Origin: an uncultured Rhodospirillales bacterium
GTDB taxonomy: Bacteria; Pseudomonadota; Alphaproteobacteria; Azospirillales; Azospirillaceae
DNA length: 64,000 nucleotides
Reading direction: 5' to 3'
Assembly: GCA_903927615.1 (NCBI GenBank)
Contig: CAIYNU010000008.1
Coordinates: 1-64,000 of the forward strand
Shown here: positions 38,684-47,842 of the stretch, one piece after another
Layout of the letters: each line of letters starts with the position of its first letter
Position numbering within the stretch: the stretch's first letter is position 1
The notes under the pieces: generated by a model
Databases searched by the model: none
What the model was told of the DNA's origin: nothing
Seen by the model: the letters and a program-made list of their open reading frames with translations, nothing else
Position numbers and translations under genes: made by a program

Positions 38684-38719
38684 ACCCTCCACCCGGGTTT
38701 TCTGACCTGGGTGGAGGGT
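38684..38719 (+). terminator. Hairpin after CoA-transferase copy 2
   Basis: ACCCTCCACCC (38684-38694) and GGGTGGAGGGT (38709-38719) form a perfect 11-bp stem, 20 nt after the stop codon and before the GNAT gene. A T-rich stretch precedes it and AAAGG follows. It likely ends the CoA-transferase transcript or reduces read-through into the next gene. Confidence 0.6.
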
Positions 38720-38750
38720 TAAAGGTATAAGGCCGCGGGGGTGAAAAAAA

Positions 38751-39266
38751 ATGGATACCTACCGCACACTGTTTCGTCGTGAAGTGTCGCAATACCGGGA
38801 TCATTTACTCCGTCTGGACGAAGATTCACGTACGGCCCGTTTTGCAACGCATGTTTCAGACAACAGCATCCAGCGTTATTGTGCCGCCATCGATTGGCCC
38901 GCCACCAAGGTTATCGGTTATTTCCAGGACGGTCTCCTGCGCGGCGCGGCGGAGATTCGTTATGACTCCGGTTCAACGCCCACCAACGCCGAGTTAGCAT
39001 TCAGCGTCGAACGGCCGTTCCAAAACAGCCGGATTGGAAGCAACCTGATGTCACGCTCCCTGATTGCGTTGCGAAATCAGGGGGTGACCAAAGTACACGT
39101 CATCTGTCTGCTCTCGAATCGACGGATGCGCACCATGGCGACACGCTATCGGTCCGAGGTCTCAATTTCCTACGGCGATGTGTATATCACCATTGATGCC
39201 ATTGCCGATTGCACCCCCCGGGCCCTTGAAGAACTCGCAGATCAAATGGCTGAAATCTTGTGCTGA
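38751..39266 (+). CDS. GNAT-family N-acetyltransferase (paralog 2)
   Basis: A 171-residue GNAT protein homologous to the one at 33008-33580. It has SDNSIQRYCAAIDW, LRGAAEIRY, AELAFSVERPFQNSRIGSNLM (acetyl-CoA binding turn) and VHVICLLSNRRMR. A run of eight A precedes the ATG. It is separated from the second CoA-transferase by a hairpin. Repeated occurrence next to acetyl-CoA hydrolases suggests a role tied to the acetyl-CoA pool, possibly acetylating a metabolic enzyme, but no target is known. Confidence 0.82.
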   Translation: MDTYRTLFRREVSQYRDHLLRLDEDSRTARFATHVSDNSIQRYCAAIDWPATKVIGYFQDGLLRGAAEIRYDSGSTPTNAELAFSVERPFQNSRIGSNLMSRSLIALRNQGVTKVHVICLLSNRRMRTMATRYRSEVSISYGDVYITIDAIADCTPRALEELADQMAEILC

Positions 39267-39360
39267 CCGGCCACAACGCCCCCATCCGCCGGTGACGACG
39301 GGCAATCACGATCCAAGAGCGTCCAGGGCCAGGTCCCCGCCCGTATTCACAGCTTCCGGC

Positions 39361-39386
39361 CCGACGGACGGGTCCCCATCCGTCGG
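39361..39386. terminator. Hairpin between convergent GNAT paralog 2 and methyltransferase
   Basis: CCGACGGA (39361-39368) and TCCGTCGG (39379-39386) form a perfect 8-bp stem with a 10-nt loop, just before the end of the minus-strand methyltransferase gene. It probably acts on one or both converging transcripts. Confidence 0.5.
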
Positions 39387-39396
39387 ACTCGGAACA

Positions 39397-40221
39397 CTAG
39401 ATGTTGCTTTTGACGGCTCGAATAAACCAGAGATAGCCAAACGGCGACGGACCGCCATTACCCGGTGATAACCGTCCGAAATTGGCACCAAGACTTTGGG
39501 CGTCAACCGTGGAGAATCCAGAAAACAGTTGCAACACCTCTCGCCTATTGTACCATTTCATGTAAGGAACGCCGAAACACTCATGGAACATTGTCCCAAA
39601 ATATCGGCTTGACGTGCCATACTTCGAAATGAAACGATATAAGCAGCGATCACTGCCGAGCACAGCGTCACAACCTTTTTGCAGGACTCTCAGCAGTTGC
39701 GCGGCACCGACCTTTAGAGAAGGCTTTCTGTAAAGAAATACATAAGCTGTTCCACCCGGAGACAGGACACGATAGATTTCCTTAATCGCAGCCAAATCAT
39801 CAGCGGTATGGTGAATCACCCCAATTGAATAGACCGCCTCGAATTTTTCACTTTCAAAGTCCAGGGCCTCGGCGTTTCCAACCCGATAGTCCGGCGAAAC
39901 CCGCAACCGCTCAGCCACAACACCAGCCATCTGACGGGCGGTCTCAACGCTGCGGGGTGAGTAATCAATCCCAATATACTGTCCGCCGGGGGCCATGGCC
40001 TCGCACACCAGCGTAGAGTCCACGCCCTGGCCACACCCGACTTCGAGAATACTGTGGTGGGCAGCGCCGATGGCTTGCAGGATATTGGGTAAATATCGCT
40101 CCATGGCGTAGTGTTGCGACTTGGTTAATTCATAGTCGGCGTGGACGCCACAAGGATTATTATCCCAGAATTCGCGAGTTGTCTGCAAAACTGTTGAATC
40201 CATCACTTGCCCATTTCCCAT
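39397..40221 (-). CDS. Class I SAM-dependent methyltransferase
   Basis: A 274-residue methyltransferase. Motif I is ILEVGCGQGVDS, followed by the acidic residue in YIGIDYSPRSV, a NAEALDF motif II region, and YSIGVIHHTADDLAAIKEIYRVLSPGG. The substrate is unknown. It is the last gene of a minus-strand envelope-glycan cluster, 33 nt after the flippase-like gene, so methylation of a sugar or lipid is plausible. It is AT-richer than the housekeeping genes. Confidence 0.85.
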   Translation of the reverse strand: MGNGQVMDSTVLQTTREFWDNNPCGVHADYELTKSQHYAMERYLPNILQAIGAAHHSILEVGCGQGVDSTLVCEAMAPGGQYIGIDYSPRSVETARQMAGVVAERLRVSPDYRVGNAEALDFESEKFEAVYSIGVIHHTADDLAAIKEIYRVLSPGGTAYVFLYRKPSLKVGAAQLLRVLQKGCDAVLGSDRCLYRFISKYGTSSRYFGTMFHECFGVPYMKWYNRREVLQLFSGFSTVDAQSLGANFGRLSPGNGGPSPFGYLWFIRAVKSNI

Positions 40222-40254
40222 CTCAGGCGTCCCGTCGGTACCGCCTCACGGATT

Positions 40255-41307
40255 TTATCCACCCGCGATCTCCCGCCCCCGTAACCACAACAGGCTGCCG
40301 GGCAGAGATACCAACAGCAGGACCATACCATAAAGAACCGAGAGCGCGAGCGCCTTTTCCGGCGGGGTTCCCAAGCCTGCCAGCAGCAGAACCATCGCGC
40401 CTTCCCGCAAGCCCCAGCCGGCGATGGACAGGGGCACTATTGAGGCGAGTGTTCCAAACGCCCCGGCGCAGAGCAACACCGCCAGACTTTGGGTAATCCC
40501 GAGTTGCCAGCCGATAACCGCCAGGCCGGTTAAACCGGCAGTCGTACTGACCATCGACAGGGTCACCACCACCAGGAGGCAACGGTGTCGTGCCAATAAC
40601 AGCCACAAGTGCGAATTGAGGGACAGCAAAAGCGAGACCACCCGGAAACGTTGCCACGCTGTTGGAACCAACCGGTGCCCCAAGATCAGCACAACAAGTC
40701 CGCCGAAACCCAGAACAACAATCGCCGATACCATCGATCGCAAGACGTCGTCCAACCGGTCCCAGACCGCCGGCAAGGTCAGCAGCATGATCAAAGCGAT
40801 GGCATAAATACCGAAAAGTCGGTCGATGACGACGCCGGTAAACGCCAGGCGCGGAGGTTCGCCAAGTCGGATCGCGGCAAAGACGCGGATGATGTCACCG
40901 CCGGCCATGGAGGGCAGAGCTTGGCTAAAGAACAGACTGACCATCGAAAGCCGCAAGGCACGGCTCCGCGTCATTCGGCTGTCGGTGCCGGACAGAATGG
41001 CATGCCAACGGATGGCGGACAGGGCGATGGACGAAAAAACCAAAAGCCCAGCCAGGAGACCCGTGGTGACGGACAACTGGGATAGCTCATGCCAGAGCGA
41101 TTCCATGCCGATCATCTCGACCAGGACCAACACGATCAGGACCGACAACCCGAACTTGGCGATCTGCACCACCACCGTCCAGTGATCTCGCCGACCTGGG
41201 CTTGCGGGTGGGGCATCCGCCTCGGTATTTCGACGATGCGTGCGCAAATCAGTGTCCTGGTAAATTGGACGCTGAACCCCGACTTGCCTGAAGATTGAAT
41301 TGGCCAC
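40255..41307 (-). CDS. LPG-synthase-TM/flippase-like integral membrane protein (UPF0104 type)
   Basis: A 350-residue protein with about eight transmembrane helices and features of the lysylphosphatidylglycerol synthase TM region/AglD family: RWHAILSG, LFFSQALPSMAGGDIIRVFAA, VVIDRLFGIYAI, and IAGWGLREGAMVLLLAGLG. Members are proposed lipid-linked sugar flippases or membrane partners of glycosyltransferases. The N-terminal 40 residues are hydrophilic and overlap the end of the upstream gene by 59 nt, so the true start may be one of the GTG codons just before the first helix. Confidence 0.82.
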   Translation of the reverse strand: MANSIFRQVGVQRPIYQDTDLRTHRRNTEADAPPASPGRRDHWTVVVQIAKFGLSVLIVLVLVEMIGMESLWHELSQLSVTTGLLAGLLVFSSIALSAIRWHAILSGTDSRMTRSRALRLSMVSLFFSQALPSMAGGDIIRVFAAIRLGEPPRLAFTGVVIDRLFGIYAIALIMLLTLPAVWDRLDDVLRSMVSAIVVLGFGGLVVLILGHRLVPTAWQRFRVVSLLLSLNSHLWLLLARHRCLLVVVTLSMVSTTAGLTGLAVIGWQLGITQSLAVLLCAGAFGTLASIVPLSIAGWGLREGAMVLLLAGLGTPPEKALALSVLYGMVLLLVSLPGSLLWLRGREIAGG

Positions 41308-43105
41308 AGCGAGCGGGATAACTGGCCCATATGGCTCGCGCCAACGAAGCAGAGAGATCAGCCGGCAGAGTCAGCAGGTCATCGGTAACATAGCGAAAGG
41401 CCAGGTGAGCAAACCCCGGAATATCCCCATGAGCGGCCATTTCAGCCAAACTGCCCTGGTAAACGGGGGACACCCTAGGCACCAAGGGGCGCATCTCGGT
41501 AGCACGTTCCTTGCGAACATAAAGGATATAAGGACCCGTTCCGCCGCTCTCACCCATCATGACATAGTACCGCGCTAGTAATTCCGGGACCTCCGCCAAT
41601 CTCTTTTTATCGTCAGGGGCTATGGCGCGTTCGTCCGATGGGTCTCTGAGCACCACCGGTAACGATCCATCGGCAAGCATCTGCTTATAGTGCTCGGCAG
41701 TTAGGAGATGGAACCGCTGAGCACGGGGTTCATCCAGGGACGGCAACAGCATCGCTAATGTTAACAGACCTTGCCCCTGATCGAAACCGTCCGGCAAAGT
41801 CCGTCCAGCCGCCGCGACCGGTTCCCCAATAAAATTCATCACCTGATCTGCGGGCGGAACATTGGCTTCAATCCAACACGCCACACGAGCCGTGGTCATC
41901 GGTGCGGTGAAAGCCTGTAAATCCCGACCGATGATTTCGTGCAAGGTTCTCACACCAAAGTAGGCCAAACTGAGTGCCAGGGCGCCACGCATCAGGAACG
42001 TGGTCAGCCGCGTCGTGGTCCCCGTCTCGATTTCGACGCCGTGGAGTATTGCCAGGCTGGCAATCAGGATAAAGGGTATGACGGGGTGCAAATAGAAAGG
42101 AACAAAACGATCTCCCACCGAGTAGCACAGAACGACCGCCACCGACACCGCCACAGTGTCGGTAATGAGGGCGTTGTGGTGCCGAATTCCCTGGCTCAAA
42201 AGACTCCGTGGATATTTCCGTAAGACCACCATGGCCGCCAGCAATGGCGCGAGTATCACGATATTTTGCCCGAACTGATTATAATTCCATCCATAAAAGA
42301 AGTCGACCAAGCCGGACAAACGATTCCCAATAAACCACAGGGCCGCTTGCCCCATTGTCGATTCGGCCGGTGGATGAAGATCAGCGATGCTTCTCGTCCA
42401 CTCCAAACGCAAGCCAAGGTAATTAAAGTAAAATGCTTCAGGGTCTGCGACCAGAATATACAAAGTCGGCGCCGACGCCAGCACCCCCCCCATCACTAAC
42501 GGCACCACACTCTGCCACCACGCCTGATGTGACGGACGCCGCCAGAGCACAAGCACCAAAAACAATAAACACAAGGGCGCCAGCACCACTCGACTATTGA
42601 TCATCACGGCCAGAAAAAAACCGATGGCGAAGGTTGTCCAACGCTGCCAAGGCCAATGAAGCAGCACCAGCGCCATGACCAAGCCGAAATTCATGGGTGC
42701 GTTATGGCCCAGTTCGATGTTTGCGTACAGCCAAGGCCACGAGGTCCCAAGAACCAGGAACGCCCACAACCCCATTCGTCGTCCGCAATGACGCGCCACC
42801 GTCAGACCGATGGCGACAACCGACACGGTCATGAGCGTGAGCGAGACCAAACGCATGGCCTCCACGGCGGGTGACAGCCATTTTGCGGCGGCTACGTAGG
42901 GCAAGTATCCCCAGATCGGGTGCAGCGTATAAAAGTCCAAAACCGGCCAATAACCATGGGCCATTTTTACCGCTTGATTATGATATGGACCTTCGTCACC
43001 GCTCCCTTGTGAATACAATACAAGAACGACCATATACAGCAACCACCCGACCGCGATGGCCGCAATTATGACAATACTTGGCGATCCATTGGGCCTTATG
43101 GTCAT
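41249..43105 (-). CDS. GT-C-like integral membrane glycosyltransferase
   Basis: A 618-residue protein with about 10-12 transmembrane helices and a large C-terminal periplasmic domain. The first loop has GSGDEGPYHNQAVKM, the acidic pair expected of GT-C/GT39 enzymes that use polyprenyl-phosphate sugars, followed by DFYTLHPIWGYL. No database assignment is possible by eye, but the DEG-Y pattern after helix 1 is typical. It is located between the DprE2-like gene and a flippase-like gene, so it may transfer the lipid-linked sugar outside the membrane. I use the ATG at 43105; 43177 is an alternative. Confidence 0.72.
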   Translation of the reverse strand: MTIRPNGSPSIVIIAAIAVGWLLYMVVLVLYSQGSGDEGPYHNQAVKMAHGYWPVLDFYTLHPIWGYLPYVAAAKWLSPAVEAMRLVSLTLMTVSVVAIGLTVARHCGRRMGLWAFLVLGTSWPWLYANIELGHNAPMNFGLVMALVLLHWPWQRWTTFAIGFFLAVMINSRVVLAPLCLLFLVLVLWRRPSHQAWWQSVVPLVMGGVLASAPTLYILVADPEAFYFNYLGLRLEWTRSIADLHPPAESTMGQAALWFIGNRLSGLVDFFYGWNYNQFGQNIVILAPLLAAMVVLRKYPRSLLSQGIRHHNALITDTVAVSVAVVLCYSVGDRFVPFYLHPVIPFILIASLAILHGVEIETGTTTRLTTFLMRGALALSLAYFGVRTLHEIIGRDLQAFTAPMTTARVACWIEANVPPADQVMNFIGEPVAAAGRTLPDGFDQGQGLLTLAMLLPSLDEPRAQRFHLLTAEHYKQMLADGSLPVVLRDPSDERAIAPDDKKRLAEVPELLARYYVMMGESGGTGPYILYVRKERATEMRPLVPRVSPVYQGSLAEMAAHGDIPGFAHLAFRYVTDDLLTLPADLSASLARAIWASYPARCGQFNLQASRGSASNLPGH

Positions 43106-43166
43106 TCCTTCAATTTCCTGCGTCTGGTCGGTGACGGCGTCACGGTCCGCGGTGTATCCGGGAACG

Positions 43167-43907
43167 TCAAATCTCAAGGCGCTTGAAGATCACCCACGGT
43201 ATCAAGCGGATGAGGGTCATCACCAACCACCACCACCGCGGCAAATAACGGGTGCCGGTATCCTGACCGAAATGAGCGACGATCGCCGCCGCCGCCGCAT
43301 CGGGATGTAATGCTGGGAACGGCAACTTCTGACCAAACACCATCTGGGTCTCCAGATAGCCCAGCCGGTAAAACTGGACCCGGGCTCCGGCTTTGTTTGC
43401 AAGCCAGTGGCGACAGGATTCGAAATATCCTTCCAACCCACGCTTGGCGGCGCCGTAGACCATATTGCTGCGACGCCCCCGGACCGCCGCAACCGAGCCG
43501 GCGCCAACCAGATTACCGCCTTGGGCGTTGGCCAACTCGGGCAAAAAGGCATTAACCACCTGAATCATGGCGCTTAGGTTGATGGTGATCATCCGGTCCA
43601 CCATCTCGGGCGTTATCGCGCCACGATCGATCGCCGGGGCGCTGAAACCGGCAATCAGCAGCAGATTATCAACACCACCCAAGGCACTCAGGGCGCGCTC
43701 GCGAATCAGGCCGGCATCGACCCGGTAGAGGTCAGCGGCCAACACCGTGACGTCGACCCCGAAGCGGATGGTCAGGTCACCAGCCAGGGGCGCCAAGTCC
43801 CGTTGGTCGGACGCCACCAGGAACAGGTTATGGCCCAGCGCGGCCAGCCGTTCGGCCAAGGCGCGGCCGAGTCCGGCACTGGCGCCGATGATGACGCTTC
43901 GCTTCAT
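43167..43907 (-). CDS. dprE2: SDR reductase, DprE2-like
   Basis: A 246-residue short-chain dehydrogenase. It starts MKRSVIIGASAGLGRALAERL with the Rossmann motif GASAGLG; the catalytic residues are SVAAVRG serine and VYGAAKRGL (YxxxK). The C-terminal tail is hydrophobic (WWWLVMTLIRLIPWVIF), as in DprE2. Its start overlaps the FAD-oxidase stop by 4 nt (ATGA). In mycobacteria DprE1 and DprE2 together epimerise decaprenylphosphoryl ribose to arabinose: DprE2 reduces the 2'-keto intermediate. The same paired roles are inferred here, on a related lipid-linked sugar. Confidence 0.82.
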   Translation of the reverse strand: MKRSVIIGASAGLGRALAERLAALGHNLFLVASDQRDLAPLAGDLTIRFGVDVTVLAADLYRVDAGLIRERALSALGGVDNLLLIAGFSAPAIDRGAITPEMVDRMITINLSAMIQVVNAFLPELANAQGGNLVGAGSVAAVRGRRSNMVYGAAKRGLEGYFESCRHWLANKAGARVQFYRLGYLETQMVFGQKLPFPALHPDAAAAAIVAHFGQDTGTRYLPRWWWLVMTLIRLIPWVIFKRLEI

Positions 43908-45223
43908 AACTCCAGCCTCTTGCTCAGGGCCGAGCCGAATAACCGCTCCGGATCGAACGCGGCCAGACCGTCGCGCAGCTCGCCCCAGCCGATATACTGC
44001 CGTCGCACCACCTCTGCGGACAATCGGGAATCCTTGATGACGCACGTCATGGCGCCGACGCTGGTGTTCAGGTCATCCAGATCGGCCAACAGCGCGCGGG
44101 CGTTCCGCCCATCGCACACGTCGATGGTGAAACTAAAGCCGTCGCCGTCATAGTGCAGCAGATGCCGGCGTCCGCCCTTGAACGCCTTCAGGGTCGTCAG
44201 CGCCACCGGTACGCCATGGCGGGTCAACCGGCGGCGGAACTCCGGAATATAACCATCGACGGCGGGCGACGGGATCAGCACCTGTTGCTCCAAAAAGCCC
44301 GGTTCGCCGAACAGGTGGAAATAAAATTCCTTGCCCACCGCCGGGAACAGGAGCGCCGACAGGGGAACCCGCCTGGGTCCGGCATGCCGGAGACCCATCT
44401 GACGATACAACCGGTTAATCCAGGGCAGCGTGGCCGCCCGGAACACCCGCTGTCGTCGCCAGTCCGGACGATTGGGCTCCAGTCGCTCTCCAAACGCCTC
44501 CACCTTGACCGGCGGTCCCGATACCGTCCGCGCTATGGTGATGAAGCCGGCCCCGGTGGGGCGATGGGGATTGGCGAGATCAAGCCAAGCATACAACATA
44601 TCGACTTCATTCTGGAGGCGCCCGACCTCACGAAAGGCTTCCTCCAGTGAACCGACGGGAATGGTCTGTTCCTCGACCTCCGCTCCGTCCAGCGGCGCCA
44701 GAGCCAGCCGCGCCCTCAGGATGATGCCGGTGAGGCCAAACCCACCGATGGTCAGGTCGAACAGTTCGGCATTCTCGGTGGGGGACGCCGTGATGACGCC
44801 GTGGCGGGGATGAAACAGCTCCAGTCCCAAGACATGGCGGCCGAACACCCCTTCCCGCCCGTGATTCTTGCCGTGAACATTGCCGGCGATGCAACCACCG
44901 ACGGTAATGGTGTGGTAGCTTGCTTGTACCGGCAATTGCAGGCCCCGGGGGATCAGCACGTGATAGAGCTTGCCCAACGTGACGCCCGCTTCGACCTCGA
45001 TCCATCGAGCCTGTTCGTTCAATGCCAGGATGCGGTTGAACTGCCGCATCCCGATGCTGGTGCCGCCTTCACTGAAGCTGGCCGCCACGTAGGACAGGCC
45101 GGAGCCGCGCGCCACCAGCCCCGGCTCGGCGCCAATGGCCAGGAGGTTACGCCAGCGGTCAGGTTCGTGGTAGTCGCATTCGCAAGAGACATGGCGATCA
45201 AGAGACGTGAAGTGAGTCTTCAT
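43904..45223 (-). CDS. dprE1: FAD-linked oxidoreductase, DprE1-like
   Basis: A 439-residue flavoprotein of the DprE1 group (VAO-type FAD oxidases). The FAD-binding region contains RGSGLSYVAASF, ITVGGCIAGNVHGKNHGREG (a close match to the DprE1 HGKNH loop), and NAELFDLTIGGFGLTGIILRA. The C-terminal substrate domain ends in DPERLFGSALSKRLEL. DprE1 oxidises the 2'-OH of polyprenylphosphoryl ribose. Here it overlaps both neighbours by 4 nt: the GT2 gene upstream and the DprE2-like SDR downstream. This indicates one coupled module. Confidence 0.85.
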   Translation of the reverse strand: MKTHFTSLDRHVSCECDYHEPDRWRNLLAIGAEPGLVARGSGLSYVAASFSEGGTSIGMRQFNRILALNEQARWIEVEAGVTLGKLYHVLIPRGLQLPVQASYHTITVGGCIAGNVHGKNHGREGVFGRHVLGLELFHPRHGVITASPTENAELFDLTIGGFGLTGIILRARLALAPLDGAEVEEQTIPVGSLEEAFREVGRLQNEVDMLYAWLDLANPHRPTGAGFITIARTVSGPPVKVEAFGERLEPNRPDWRRQRVFRAATLPWINRLYRQMGLRHAGPRRVPLSALLFPAVGKEFYFHLFGEPGFLEQQVLIPSPAVDGYIPEFRRRLTRHGVPVALTTLKAFKGGRRHLLHYDGDGFSFTIDVCDGRNARALLADLDDLNTSVGAMTCVIKDSRLSAEVVRRQYIGWGELRDGLAAFDPERLFGSALSKRLEL

Positions 45224-46206
45224 TCCCGCGGTTTCTCCTTAGCGTCTCCGCTGGATTCAGTCATCAGCGCAAGAATGTCATCAATACGGCCGCGGATGGC
45301 GTGATGAAGAATAAAATCACAAATGAAGCCGGTAAAGAATATAAAAATTCCAAACAAAAATACGGTTGACGAGACCGTCAATAACGGCCGGTTCATCACC
45401 TTCAAGTCAGGGTTGATCCCGGCTAGATAGGCCAATTGGCTCAGCACAAAGTACATCAACACCAAAGTGCTGGGTATGAGGATCACGGCACTGGCCACAC
45501 CAAAAAAATGAAGTGGATTAAGAGAATATTTATACGTGAATAGCAATGACAACAGGTCAAATAGGCCCTGATAGCGAAAGGTCTGAAATTTCGACGTGCC
45601 GTACTTACGACTGCTGTTTTTGATGGGAACTTCGGTCACCTTAAAGCCGGCCAGGTGCGCTTGCAGCGGAATATAACGGTGATATTGCCCAAAGACGACC
45701 AAGGCCTGCATAGCGCTACGGCGATAGGCCTTCATTCCGCAATTCTGATCGTGCAACGTCAACCCGGTCAGACGACGGATGGTCGCGTTGTACAAGCGAG
45801 AGCCGACCTTGCGGATGGCCTGATCCTGACGGCTGGTTCGCCAACCATTCGCTAAATCCCAACCGCTGTTGATCGCCGCCACCAACGCCGGAATGTCTTC
45901 GGGATTGTCTTGCAGATCCCCGTCCATGGTGACGATAATGGCGCCGCGGGCCGCCCGGAAACCCGCCATTAAAGCGAGCGATTTGCCGCAATTGCGCCTG
46001 AAACGAATAGTTCTCACGAAATCATGGTTACGGACCAGTTCAGCCAACACTTTCGGTGTGTCGTCGGTCGAGCCGTCATCGATGAAAATCAACTCAAACG
46101 CGCAATTCTTGTCCATGCCACCGAAGACGCGGGAAACCCGAGCGGTCAACTCGGCCAGACTAGCCTCCTCGCAATGGACGGGAACAACGACACTAAAATC
46201 ACACAT
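45220..46206 (-). CDS. Polyprenyl-phosphate glycosyltransferase (GT2, DPM1/GtrB-like)
   Basis: A 328-residue GT-A enzyme with two C-terminal transmembrane helices (about residues 230-255 and 270-300). It has SVVVPVHCEEASL, LIFIDDGSTDDTP, VTMDGDLQDNPED (DXD) and the LHDQNCGMKAYR/RKYGTSKF segment usual for GtrB and dolichol-phosphate mannosyltransferase relatives. It should attach a sugar to polyprenyl phosphate on the cytoplasmic face. The stop overlaps the DprE1-like start by 4 nt, so its product may be the substrate of the epimerase pair; in mycobacteria that substrate comes instead from a UbiA-type enzyme, which is not seen here. Confidence 0.88.
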   Translation of the reverse strand: MCDFSVVVPVHCEEASLAELTARVSRVFGGMDKNCAFELIFIDDGSTDDTPKVLAELVRNHDFVRTIRFRRNCGKSLALMAGFRAARGAIIVTMDGDLQDNPEDIPALVAAINSGWDLANGWRTSRQDQAIRKVGSRLYNATIRRLTGLTLHDQNCGMKAYRRSAMQALVVFGQYHRYIPLQAHLAGFKVTEVPIKNSSRKYGTSKFQTFRYQGLFDLLSLLFTYKYSLNPLHFFGVASAVILIPSTLVLMYFVLSQLAYLAGINPDLKVMNRPLLTVSSTVFLFGIFIFFTGFICDFILHHAIRGRIDDILALMTESSGDAKEKPRE

Positions 46207-46294
46207 GGCTTGTCACACCGGTAGGCGTAAAGACTGATTGACCAAAGGGGCGCAGCCCCCATGACGGCCGATGGATCATCCGGATCGCTTCACC

Positions 46295-47842
46295 TTAATA
46301 CCGGGCGCCGCCGGTACTGCGCGTAAACAGGGTCTTAAGGAAGAAGGTCAGGCCGCTGAAAAAGTAGCGTGACACCCTGGCCACCGGCGCATGAACGGCA
46401 TTCAGTAATCCCAGAGCGATCTGCCGTGGGCGAAGATAGAACCGTTTCATGGCATCGGCCGAGCAACGCTCCAGATCATCACGGCTGCGACCGGTCGGGA
46501 CCCAAACGCGAGCGTGGTCGGACAACAGATTGTTGCGATAACGACCGCTATCATCAAAAGTCCCGTACTTTTCGATGTCGTTCCAAATCTCGGTGCCGGG
46601 ATAGGGCTCGAAAATGGGAAAAAGCCCATAATCCAGCCCGCTGTCCAGGGCAAAGCGGATAGTCTTTTCGGTCATCGCCGGGGTTTCGGTGGGCAGACCG
46701 AGCATGAAGGTGGAGTAGGTCAGGATGCCGTGGCGCCTAGTCGTGGCGATGCCTTCGCGGTTTTTCTCGACGGTCAGGCCTTTCTTGATCAGATAGAGCA
46801 ACTCATCATTGCCGCTTTCGCCCCCGAACGCGATCAGATAACAACCCGATCGCTTCATCAGGTCGAGCATGCTGTCGCTCAGGCAGTTGGTGCGGGTGAA
46901 ACACATCCACTTGATCCGCCAGCCGAGGTCGATGATCGCCTGGCACAGTTCTTCGACCCGATCCTTATTGATGGTGAAAATATCGTCGTAAAACTGAAAG
47001 GCGTCGTAGCCCTGCTCAATCAGCGCCCCCATCTCGGCGATGACCCGGGCGGTGGAATTATAGCGGAAGCTGCGCCCGAACGTCAGTTTCGTCTCGCAGA
47101 AGGTGCATTTGAACGGGCAGCCGCGCGAGGTCAACAGATGGGCAACCTTCTTTCCCCGGACATAGACCGGCGGATAGTATTTGGTCATGGGAAAGAGGTC
47201 GAGCGCCGGCGGCGGCACAATATCAAGATTGACGATCAACTCCTCGCGCGGATTGCGCACGATGGTGCCATCGGCGGCGCGAAACCAAATCCCCTTGACC
47301 TGCCGCAACGCCGCCTCATCCCCCAAGGCGTTCATCACGTTACGGATAATATATTCACCTTCGGACAGCACGATCATGTCGAAGTCGGGGGCGTTGAACG
47401 CCTCCTCGGGAAAGACCGAGACCTGCGGGCCACCGATGATGACCGTTATCGCGGGATCGACCCGCTTGACGATCTTGGCGACCGCGGCGCACCGCCTCAT
47501 GCTGGTGATGTAGGCGGTCATGCCCACCACGTCGGGGGCAAAGGCACGGATGTCCGGTTCGACCCGCGACATCGGCAACCGTTCCACCTCGTAATCAATA
47601 ACCTTGACCTCGTGGCCTTGGTCGCGCAACGCAGCCGCGATGTATGCCAGTCCCAGCATCGGCAGTTCACCGGCAGCCCCGGACAGGCGGCCATAATTCT
47701 CTTCGACGGTCCCCGGAGGTACGATCAGCAGCACCCGGCGAGGCGGCGTCAAACGTACCGGCAGGGCCGATATTTCCAGCGTCGGCTTAATGGCCCGGAT
47801 CGTTTGAGCGGGGGCGGAAGCGGGAGAATTGATCTGGCCCAA
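46295..47842 (-). CDS. B12-binding-domain radical SAM protein
   Basis: A 515-residue enzyme. Residues about 35-180 form a cobalamin-binding Rossmann-like domain (LGLAYIAAALRDQGHEVKVIDYE, VVGMTAYI, VIIGGPQVSVFPEE). The radical SAM core has C242, C246 and C249 in RGCPFKCTFC for the 4Fe-4S cluster, then a GGESGNDELL stretch. This class (BchE/HpnP/P-methylase-like) methylates or rearranges unactivated carbons. Its place at the head of the cluster suggests modification of a lipid or sugar in the same pathway; the substrate is unknown. Confidence 0.87.
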   Translation of the reverse strand: MGQINSPASAPAQTIRAIKPTLEISALPVRLTPPRRVLLIVPPGTVEENYGRLSGAAGELPMLGLAYIAAALRDQGHEVKVIDYEVERLPMSRVEPDIRAFAPDVVGMTAYITSMRRCAAVAKIVKRVDPAITVIIGGPQVSVFPEEAFNAPDFDMIVLSEGEYIIRNVMNALGDEAALRQVKGIWFRAADGTIVRNPREELIVNLDIVPPPALDLFPMTKYYPPVYVRGKKVAHLLTSRGCPFKCTFCETKLTFGRSFRYNSTARVIAEMGALIEQGYDAFQFYDDIFTINKDRVEELCQAIIDLGWRIKWMCFTRTNCLSDSMLDLMKRSGCYLIAFGGESGNDELLYLIKKGLTVEKNREGIATTRRHGILTYSTFMLGLPTETPAMTEKTIRFALDSGLDYGLFPIFEPYPGTEIWNDIEKYGTFDDSGRYRNNLLSDHARVWVPTGRSRDDLERCSADAMKRFYLRPRQIALGLLNAVHAPVARVSRYFFSGLTFFLKTLFTRSTGGARY

